Source: Oscillospiraceae bacterium (lineage in GTDB: Bacteria; Bacillota; Clostridia; Oscillospirales; Ruminococcaceae). Taken from it: a stretch of DNA of 47,664 nucleotides. The notes beneath the pieces are model-generated. The model was not told where the DNA came from and made no database searches. It saw only the letters and a program-made list of their open reading frames with translations. A program made the position numbers and the translations under genes. This document shows, one piece after another, positions 41,383-47,664 of this stretch (the stretch's first letter is position 1; each line of letters begins with the position of its first letter). The stretch lies in NCBI GenBank assembly GCA_017533485.1, contig JAFXIC010000001.1, forward strand, positions 1 through 47,664, written 5' to 3'.

Positions 41383-43428
41383 ATGAAGAAATTCATCTCT
41401 GCACTCACTTCTGTCGCAATCGCTGCGACCGCTATGGGCAGTGTGCTTTCTATGAGCGCAAGTGCAGCAGTCGACTCTACGATTTTTGATATTCGTACCG
41501 GAGACTCCAATGCAATTACTGTATCTGCTGCTGATATCGCTGCAGGCGATGTTACAGTCCCTGTTTCCATTTATATTCCGCAGTGCGAAGGTGTAAACAC
41601 CGTCGCAATCAAGCTCGCTGTAAACGGCGACGAAACAATCGGCAAGGCTCCTGCTACCCATAAGTACCTCTTCGGTAACTATGGCATTACCATTCAGGCT
41701 GCTGCTGAGGGCGGAAACACCAGAGCTGAAGGCTATGCAAAAACTGCTTGTCTGGACGCTGAAAAGAAGGGTAACGTCGCTTACCAGTCTCCGATCTTCA
41801 CTCCGGACTACTTCAGCTTCAGCTACATGAACCAGAGCAACATCATGGAAGAGAAGAACTGCACCAACTACAGCGCAAAGCTTGCGACTGAAGCATCGGA
41901 TGTAACTTCCTGGTCTGAGAGCGAGTCCTGGGCATACGATCACCCGCTGTTCGTATTCGACATGGTTCTCCCGAAGGGCCTTGCAGACGGCACATATACC
42001 CTTGATATCTACACCAAGGACTATGTCAATGCAACATCCCTGAACGATCCGGAGCCGACCTACACCGCTAGCTATATTGCAGGTGTTGACGGAACTGTAA
42101 ACCTCGTTTCCAGACCTCTGGTCGTAACTGTCGGCGAGGGCGGTTCCAATACCACTCCGTCCAGCTCTTCTTCTACCACTACCACTACTACCACATCTAC
42201 TTCCACCACTCCGCCGTCTTCTGATGCAATGCAGATCATCGGCGACAAGAAGACTGCAAAGCCGGGCGACACCGTAAGAGCAGGCTTCATCGTGAAGAAT
42301 GACCCGGGTACTGCTGGTATGCAGCTCTTCTTCGATACCGCTCCGTTTGACAGCGTTGAGATGGTTGACCTCGAAGACGAGGATCCCGCTTACTTCATCA
42401 GCCCGACCTGGAACCCTGCAGTCGGCAGCTTCGTCTGGGGCGGCGCAAACAACGAAGAAGTTGAAGAAGGCGGCTACCTCGCAGTCTTCGAACTCAAGGT
42501 TCCGGCAGATGCTTCCGGCACGCTGAAGCTCGATCTCAACAAGAACGAGAAGAACGCAGTCCGTAACCGCGATATGCAGGATAACAAGTTCAGCCTCTCC
42601 CCGATCGAGATTACCGTCGAAGGCGGCTCCACTTCTTCTACCACCATCTCTTCTACCACTCCGGAGCCGGGCGATACCGACGCTATGCAGATCATCGGCG
42701 ACAAGAAGACCGCGAAGCCGGGCGATGTCGTAAGAGCTGGCTTCATCGTGAAGAATGACCCGGGTACTGCTGGTATGCAGCTCTTCTTCGATACCGCTGC
42801 ATTCGCAAAGGTAGAGATGGTTGACCTCGAAGACGAGGATCCCGCTTACTTCATCAGCCCGACCTGGAACGGCAAAGTTGGCAGCTTCGTATGGGGCGGC
42901 GCAAACAACGAAGAAGTTGAAGAGGGCGGCTACCTCGTAGTCTTCGAACTGACTGTTCCGGATGATGCAACCGGCACCCTCAAGCTCGACCTCAATAAGG
43001 CAGAAAAGAACGCAATCCGTAACCGCGATATGGAGGATAACAAGTTCAGCCTCTCCCCGATCGAGATCACAATCGCTTCCGAAGATACCACCACTTCTTC
43101 TTCCACTACAACTTCCACCACCACTTCTTCTACCACTTCTTCCACTACAACTTCCACCACCACTTCCTCTACTCCGGAGTCTAAGGTTGTATGGGGCGAC
43201 GTAAACTGCGACGCTAAGGTTTCTATCGCTGACGTTGTTCTCCTCAACAAGCACAATGCTCAGAACGCAAATGTTACTGCACAGGGCCTCCTGAACGCAG
43301 ACTGCGTAAACGATGAGAAGCTTGACTCTGCTGACGCTACCGCAATTAAGGGTCACCTGGCTAAGTTCTATGGCACAGATGCATTCCCGTTTGCAAGCCT
43401 CGCAGACTGCACCGCAAAAATGAAATAA
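41383..43428 (+). CDS. scaA: Primary scaffoldin ScaA: N-terminal unknown domain, two cohesins, dockerin
   Basis: A secreted 681-residue scaffoldin that collects dockerin-bearing enzymes. Signal peptide about 1-29. Residues about 30-255 are a domain I cannot assign; its first and last strands look cohesin-like but the middle is unrelated. Thr/Ser linkers separate the following modules (about 257-281, 413-434, 567-600). Cohesins lie at about 283-412 and 435-566, nearly identical, each with DPGTAGMQLFFDT and SFVWGGANNEEVEEGGYL. The dockerin (about 603-665) has loops GDVNCDAKVSIADVVLLNK and NADCVNDEKLDSADATAIK, with Cys and Glu at some unusual positions. In R. flavefaciens the ScaA dockerin binds ScaB cohesins. 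A long opposite-strand frame here is a codon-bias artefact. Confidence 0.92.
   Translation: MKKFISALTSVAIAATAMGSVLSMSASAAVDSTIFDIRTGDSNAITVSAADIAAGDVTVPVSIYIPQCEGVNTVAIKLAVNGDETIGKAPATHKYLFGNYGITIQAAAEGGNTRAEGYAKTACLDAEKKGNVAYQSPIFTPDYFSFSYMNQSNIMEEKNCTNYSAKLATEASDVTSWSESESWAYDHPLFVFDMVLPKGLADGTYTLDIYTKDYVNATSLNDPEPTYTASYIAGVDGTVNLVSRPLVVTVGEGGSNTTPSSSSSTTTTTTTSTSTTPPSSDAMQIIGDKKTAKPGDTVRAGFIVKNDPGTAGMQLFFDTAPFDSVEMVDLEDEDPAYFISPTWNPAVGSFVWGGANNEEVEEGGYLAVFELKVPADASGTLKLDLNKNEKNAVRNRDMQDNKFSLSPIEITVEGGSTSSTTISSTTPEPGDTDAMQIIGDKKTAKPGDVVRAGFIVKNDPGTAGMQLFFDTAAFAKVEMVDLEDEDPAYFISPTWNGKVGSFVWGGANNEEVEEGGYLVVFELTVPDDATGTLKLDLNKAEKNAIRNRDMEDNKFSLSPIEITIASEDTTTSSSTTTSTTTSSTTSSTTTSTTTSSTPESKVVWGDVNCDAKVSIADVVLLNKHNAQNANVTAQGLLNADCVNDEKLDSADATAIKGHLAKFYGTDAFPFASLADCTAKMK
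42226..43085 (+). repeat. Tandem cohesin-coding repeats in scaA
   Basis: The cohesin segments beginning at 42229 and 42685 are highly similar in DNA, with long runs of identity, for example in the region coding GFIVKNDPGTAGMQLFF. This suggests recent duplication or gene conversion. Both are more like each other than like any ScaB cohesin. Confidence 0.85.
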
Positions 43429-43561
43429 TTGATTGTACGATTATTTCACTCGTTCAATTTCATTCCTGAATGACTGCGCTTCGCAGCGTCAGGGCATAAG
43501 CTAACCGTTAATACGTGCGCGGGCTTCCTGTCCGCGCACGTATAAACAGAAAGGGAACAAA
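43429..43561 (+). promoter_or_regulatory. scaA-scaB intergenic stem-loops
   Basis: Two successive hairpins fill the 133-nt gap. CCTGA...TCAGG with an inner CTGCG-CTT-CGCAG spans 43465-43493. A perfect 12-bp stem follows, ATACGTGCGCGG (43511-43522) with CCGCGCACGTAT (43532-43543), and lies about 7 nt before the ribosome site AAAGGG. Neither has a uridine tract on the plus strand. No promoter is visible, so scaB is probably co-transcribed with scaA and the stems may act in mRNA processing or differential stability. Confidence 0.6.
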
Positions 43562-46500
43562 ATGAAGAGATTCATTTCTGCTTTGTCTTCCTTCTGTCTG
43601 GCTGCGACCTCTGTCCTCTCCAGCTTTACAGCGCTGACCGCTAGTGCGGCAGCCGGCGCGATCACCATCACCGGTGATAAGGTATCTGCTTCCGCAGGTC
43701 AGAAAGTTGAGTTCGGATTTAAGGTTTCGGATGCTTCCGAAGCCGCTGGTATGCAGCTTTTCTTCGATTTCGATGGTCTCCAGAATGTTGAGATGGTCGA
43801 AGAATTGGACAATCCCGCATACTTTGTTTCCCCTGTATTCAATGAGTCAGTCGGAAGCTTCGTATGGGGCGGCGCAACCGATATGGCTGCAGAAGATGGC
43901 GGCGATCTGGTAATCTTTACCGCAACCGTTCCTTCCAATGCCAAGTCCACTTATGAAGTTAAGCTCAACTCCAGCGAAAAGAACGCAGTTCGTAACAGAA
44001 ACATGGAAGACCTGACTATTAACTTCACATCCGCTGTGATTTCTGTTGCCGGCGGCTCCGATGTCGGCGGCGATGATCCGAGCGGTGCGATGAACATCAC
44101 AGGTAATAAGGTTTCTGCAAAGGCAGGCGAAACCGTTCAGGTCGCTTTCAAGGTGACTGATGACCCCGGTACTGCCGGTATGCAGCTCTTCTTTGACTTC
44201 GATGGTCTGACCAATGTGAAGATGATCGAAGATCTCGATAATCCCGCATACTTCGCATCCCCTGTATTCAATGCTTCTGTCGGAAGCTTTGTATGGGGCG
44301 GCGCAACTGATATGGTTGCCGAAGACGGCGGCGATCTCGTAATCTTTGAGGTCACCATTCCTGCGAATGCAAAGTCTTCCTACTCGATCGGTCTCAATTC
44401 TTCCGAGAAGAATGCTGTCCGTAACCGCGAAATGGAGGACATCACCTATAAGTTCACCAATGCTGTGATTACTGTTACCGGTTCCGCTCCGATCGAAGGC
44501 GCGATGAACATCACCGGTCAGAATGTAACTGCAAAGCCGGGCGATACTGTTCAGGTTGCTTTCCAGGTCTCGGATGACCCCGGTACTGCCGGTATGCAGC
44601 TCTTCTTCGACTTCGATGGTCTGACCAATGTGGCGATGATCGAAGATCTCGATAACCCCGCATACTTTGTTTCCCCTGTATTCAATGAGTCGGTCGGAAG
44701 CTTCGTATGGGGCGGCGCAACTGATATGGTTGCCGAAGACGGCGGCGATCTCGTCATCTTCGAGGTGAAGATCCCCACCAATGCAAAGTCTTCTTACACA
44801 ATTGATCTCAACCGCAGCGAAAAGAATGCTGTTCGTAACCGCGAAATGCAGGACGTTGTGTATAACTTCACCGCTGCTGTGATCACTGTAACCGGCGGCT
44901 CCGATATCGTGGATCCTCCTGCTGATGGTATGCGTCTCGTTGGTGACAACGTAACCGCTCCCGCAGGTTCTACCGTTCAGGTCGGCTGCAAGGTCTATGA
45001 TGACCCCGGTACTGCCGGAATGCAGCTCTTCTTCGATTTCGATGGTCTGACCAATGTTACAATGATCGAAGATCTCGATGAGCCCGCATACTTTGTTTCC
45101 CCCGTATTCAATGATTCGATCGGAAGCTTCGTATGGGGCGGCGCAACTGATATGGTTGCTGAAGACGGCGGCTATCTCGTTGTCTTCGAAGTGGAAATCC
45201 CCGCAAATGCAAAGGATATCTACGAAATTACGCTCAATCAGAGCGAAAAGAACGCAATCCGCAACCGCAACATGGAAGACATTACGTACAGCTATTCTCC
45301 GATGGTCATCACCGTTGGCGAACCGCTTCCGCCTGTTGAAGGCGAGATCACTCTCACCGGCGATAAGGTGACAGCAAAGGCTGGCGAAACTGTCGAAGTT
45401 GCAGTTAAGATTTACGGCGACCCCGGTTCTGCCGGTATGCAGATGTTCCTTGACTTCGGTAAGCTCGAAGATGTCTCTCTCGTCGATAGAAAGAATCCGG
45501 CATACTTCGTTGACATGACCGCAAACCTCAAGGAAGGCTTCATCGGCTGGGGCGGCGCAAAAGAGTATGTTGCAGAAGACGGATCTGACCTCATTCGCCT
45601 GCGTGTTACCGTTCCGGAAAGTGCAAAGGCTGGCGATGTCTTTAAGATTCAGCTCCGCTCCGATTCCGAAACCAAGATCCAGAACCTCAATATGCAGGAT
45701 ATTCCGTATACATTCAGCCCGATCGAAATCACGGTTGGTGATACGGAAACCACCACTTCCGCTACGACCACTACCACTACGGAAACCGATCCGATCGTTC
45801 CGGCCGGTAAGTCCGAGTGGACCATCGACACCGTTACCGCAGCGCCCAATGACATCGTTTCCGTTCCTGTAAAGGTTACCAACGATGAGGGTACTTCCGG
45901 TTTCGTTGTTACCTTCGATTATAAGGAAGGCCTGATCTTCGACAGCATCACATGGGGCTCCGGCTATACCGGCGAGGCTACCATCAACGGCAATGCTCTG
46001 ACTGTTGTCTGGGCTGATGCTTCCGGTAAGGATGCAGTCGCAGGCTCCGGCGAAATCCTTTCTCTCAACTTCAAGACTCCGGATGCAGCAGGCGTTTACC
46101 CTGTCACATTCGAAGCACTCGAAGTTGTCAACACTTCCGGTAATGCGCTTAGCGTCACGAAGACCAATGGTGCAGTTATCATCGATCCGACCGCTCAGCC
46201 GACTGCAAAGTCTGACTGGACAATCGGCACTGTCACCGTTCAGGCTGGCGCAGAAGTTGCAGTTCCTGTAACTGTTGAAAACGATGAAGGTACTTCCGGC
46301 TTTGTTGTAACATTCGATTATGACGAGGCTCTGACCTTCAAGAACATTGAATGGGGCGAGGGCTACACCGGCGAAGCTACCATCAATGGCAATGCACTGA
46401 CTGTTGTCTGGGCTGATAACAGCGGCAACAATGTTCAGGCTGGTTCCGGCAATGTCATGACCATCAACTTCACCGCTCCGGATGCAGCAGGTACATATCC

Positions 46501-47664
46501 TGTCACATTCGCTGATCTCGAGGTTGTTGATACCGATGGCAATCCGCTGAACGTCACCCAGGAAAACGGTGCGGTTATCGTAACTACTGAGGCAGTTGTT
46601 CCCGCAGGCAAGTCCAACTGGACAATCGGTACCGAAACTGTTGAAGGCGGCGCAAAGGCTGCAATTCCTGTCACCGTTACCGAGGACGAGGGTACTTCCG
46701 GCTTTGTTGTAACATTCGACTATGATGAGGCTCTGACATTCGATGGCTTCACATGGGGCGAGGGCTACACCGGCGAGGCTACTCTCAATGGTAAAGAGCT
46801 GACTGTCGTTTGGGCAGAGGCTGAAGGTAAGGACGCTGTCGCAGGCGCTGATCCTGTACTCTACCTCAACTTCACTGCTCCCGCGGAAGCAGGTAATTAT
46901 CCTGTTACATTCGCAGCACTCGAAGTTGTCAATACTTCCGGTAATGCTCTGGAAGTTACAAAAACCAATGGCGCAGTGATCGTCTCCGCAGAGTCCGTCG
47001 TTCCGGCTGGTAAGTCCAACTGGACAATCGGCACTGAGACTGTTGCAAAGGGCGCAGATGTATCCGTTCCTGTCACCGTTACCGATGACGAAGGTACTTC
47101 CGGCTTTGTTGTAACATTCGATTATGACGATGCACTCACATTCGAAGGCTTCACATGGGGCGAAGGCTACACCGGCGAGGCTACCCTCAATGGTAAGGAG
47201 CTGACCGTTGTCTGGGCAGAAGCAGACGGTAAGGATGCAGTCGCAGAAGATGCACCTGTACTCTACCTGAACTTTACTGCTCCGGATGAAGTTGGCGAAT
47301 ATCCTGTTACATTCGCAGCACTCGAAGTTGTCAACACTTCCGGTAATGCTCTGGATGTGACAAAGACCGATGGTGCAGTGATCGTTGTTGACGAAGTGAC
47401 CACTACGAGCACATCCGATACAACAATCACCACCGAGACTACCACCACCGAGACCACGACCAGCGAGTCTACGACCACCGAGTCTAGCACGACAACTGAG
47501 ACTACCGGTCCGGTTGACACAACCACCAGCACAACGAAGTCTGATGAGACCGGTACAACCACCAGCACTACGAAGTCCGATGAAACCGGTACAACCACCA
47601 GCACAACGAAGTCTGATGAGACCGGTACAACCACCAGCACAACGAAGTCTGATGAAACCGGTAC
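43562..47664 (+). CDS. scaB: Large scaffoldin ScaB, at least nine cohesins (3' end beyond window)
   Basis: An open frame of 1367 codons continuing past the window edge. ATG follows AAAGGGAAC. Signal peptide about 1-30. Cohesins 1-5 (starting near residues 32, 175, 315, 457 and 595) are of the ScaA-like class with GTAGMQLFFDFDGL and VSPVFNESVGSFVWGGA-type sequence; the fifth is the most diverged. A Thr-rich linker (about 728-748) leads to cohesins 6-9 (near 750, 883, 1017, 1151), a second class with DEGTSGFVVTFDY and WGEGYTGEAT. A Thr-rich linker from about 1279 to the edge ends in four 12-residue repeats. In R. flavefaciens, ScaB carries a C-terminal X-dockerin that attaches to cell-surface ScaE; that part is not in view. 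Two cohesin classes imply two partner classes. Confidence 0.93.
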   Translation, partial: MKRFISALSSFCLAATSVLSSFTALTASAAAGAITITGDKVSASAGQKVEFGFKVSDASEAAGMQLFFDFDGLQNVEMVEELDNPAYFVSPVFNESVGSFVWGGATDMAAEDGGDLVIFTATVPSNAKSTYEVKLNSSEKNAVRNRNMEDLTINFTSAVISVAGGSDVGGDDPSGAMNITGNKVSAKAGETVQVAFKVTDDPGTAGMQLFFDFDGLTNVKMIEDLDNPAYFASPVFNASVGSFVWGGATDMVAEDGGDLVIFEVTIPANAKSSYSIGLNSSEKNAVRNREMEDITYKFTNAVITVTGSAPIEGAMNITGQNVTAKPGDTVQVAFQVSDDPGTAGMQLFFDFDGLTNVAMIEDLDNPAYFVSPVFNESVGSFVWGGATDMVAEDGGDLVIFEVKIPTNAKSSYTIDLNRSEKNAVRNREMQDVVYNFTAAVITVTGGSDIVDPPADGMRLVGDNVTAPAGSTVQVGCKVYDDPGTAGMQLFFDFDGLTNVTMIEDLDEPAYFVSPVFNDSIGSFVWGGATDMVAEDGGYLVVFEVEIPANAKDIYEITLNQSEKNAIRNRNMEDITYSYSPMVITVGEPLPPVEGEITLTGDKVTAKAGETVEVAVKIYGDPGSAGMQMFLDFGKLEDVSLVDRKNPAYFVDMTANLKEGFIGWGGAKEYVAEDGSDLIRLRVTVPESAKAGDVFKIQLRSDSETKIQNLNMQDIPYTFSPIEITVGDTETTTSATTTTTTETDPIVPAGKSEWTIDTVTAAPNDIVSVPVKVTNDEGTSGFVVTFDYKEGLIFDSITWGSGYTGEATINGNALTVVWADASGKDAVAGSGEILSLNFKTPDAAGVYPVTFEALEVVNTSGNALSVTKTNGAVIIDPTAQPTAKSDWTIGTVTVQAGAEVAVPVTVENDEGTSGFVVTFDYDEALTFKNIEWGEGYTGEATINGNALTVVWADNSGNNVQAGSGNVMTINFTAPDAAGTYPVTFADLEVVDTDGNPLNVTQENGAVIVTTEAVVPAGKSNWTIGTETVEGGAKAAIPVTVTEDEGTSGFVVTFDYDEALTFDGFTWGEGYTGEATLNGKELTVVWAEAEGKDAVAGADPVLYLNFTAPAEAGNYPVTFAALEVVNTSGNALEVTKTNGAVIVSAESVVPAGKSNWTIGTETVAKGADVSVPVTVTDDEGTSGFVVTFDYDDALTFEGFTWGEGYTGEATLNGKELTVVWAEADGKDAVAEDAPVLYLNFTAPDEVGEYPVTFAALEVVNTSGNALDVTKTDGAVIVVDEVTTTSTSDTTITTETTTTETTTSESTTTESSTTTETTGPVDTTTSTTKSDETGTTTSTTKSDETGTTTSTTKSDETGTTTSTTKSDETG
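43655..45740 (+). repeat. Cohesin-coding repeats 1-5 of scaB
   Basis: Five consecutive segments of about 390-430 nt with strong mutual similarity, the middle ones closest. Each codes the WGGA(T/K) signature and a KNA(V/I)RNRxM segment, the latter shared with the ScaA cohesins. They form the first class of ScaB cohesins. Confidence 0.85.
45806..47390 (+). repeat. Cohesin-coding repeats 6-9 of scaB
   Basis: Four consecutive segments of about 400 nt, each opening with a (K)S(N/D/E)WTI(G/D) sequence and containing EGTSGFVVTFDY and TGEAT(I/L)NG. They are much more like each other than like repeats 1-5. Repeats 8 and 9 are the closest pair, which points to recent duplication. Confidence 0.85.
47519..47662 (+). 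repeat. Four tandem 36-nt repeats coding a Thr/Ser linker
   Basis: Four direct copies of a 36-nt unit (47519, 47555, 47591, 47627) code TTTSTTKSDETG each, with only a few synonymous changes. They follow an irregular Thr-rich part (47395-47518). The array may continue past the window. Such repeats readily change in copy number. Confidence 0.9.

Noticed and set aside
41257-43356. 699-codon frame opposite scaA
   Set aside because: It mirrors the codon bias of the cohesin and Thr-rich repeats; the plus strand has signal peptide, cohesins, dockerin and ribosome site.
47395-47664. Short direct repeats resembling a CRISPR array
   Set aside because: The repeats are 36 nt and contiguous, without spacers, in frame, and code a Thr/Ser linker.

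Overview
The window is chromosomal DNA from a Gram-positive, obligately anaerobic gut Firmicute. The strongest taxonomic evidence is the right end (40322-47664): three consecutive scaffoldin genes in the order scaC-scaA-scaB. This order and architecture are those of the cellulosome cluster of cellulolytic Ruminococcus. Moderately high GC, a gerA-type spore germination operon and many near-consensus sigma-A promoters fit the R. flavefaciens / R. champanellensis lineage. The genus is well supported; the species is inference.

Layout from left to right. 1-367: palindromic intergenic repeat. 368-1453 (-): 6-phosphofructokinase with its own promoter. 1543-9732 (-): a compact eight-gene operon covering the common aromatic pathway plus the Phe and Tyr branches (aroF, tyrA, aroB, aroA, aroC, pheA, an aroE-aroK fusion, aroQ). 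Ahead of it lies a 37-codon leader peptide packed with Phe and Tyr codons and followed by an intrinsic terminator, a classic attenuator layout. 10245-12854 (+): a membrane-anchored DD-carboxypeptidase with Ig-like domains, then an aspartate carbamoyltransferase with a PyrI-like zinc tail. 12855-13469: a second cluster of palindromic repeats. 13521-13748 (-): acyl carrier protein. 14027-15924 (+): tRNA-Leu(CAA), a small membrane protein and radA. 16084-18721 (+): an ECF sigma factor coupled to a membrane-anchored beta-propeller protein.

18898-34690 (-) is a long co-directional run. In transcription order it holds a family 2 glycosyltransferase, queT (behind a candidate preQ1 pseudoknot riboswitch), a WG-repeat protein and eight purine genes (purE, purC, a purF-like gene without its glutaminase cysteine, purM, purN, purO, a stand-alone AICAR transformylase and purD). 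It ends with a six-TM protein, uvrC, manA and a ROK glucokinase. The final steps of IMP synthesis use separate AICAR transformylase and archaeal-type PurO cyclohydrolase genes instead of bifunctional PurH. 34989-38333 (-) is a gerA operon with a candidate sigma-G promoter. 38550-39815 (+) is a CapA-family lipoprotein.

The sca cluster starts at a consensus promoter (40030-40058) followed by a structured leader of about 257 nt. ScaC (one cohesin, one dockerin), ScaA (a novel-looking N-terminal domain, two cohesins, one dockerin) and ScaB (at least nine cohesins of two sequence classes, five then four) are separated by gaps carrying strong stem-loops. ScaB runs off the window inside a Thr-rich linker; its C-terminal docking module and any cttA/scaE genes would lie further right.

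The most interesting points are the aromatic leader-peptide attenuator, the structured sca leader with a hairpin repeated before scaA, the preQ1-like pseudoknot, the PurF-like enzyme without glutaminase residues, the PyrB-PyrI zinc-tail chimera, and the dispersed palindromic repeats with a shared 3'-end element. No CRISPR array, phage, transposase or obvious defence system is visible.
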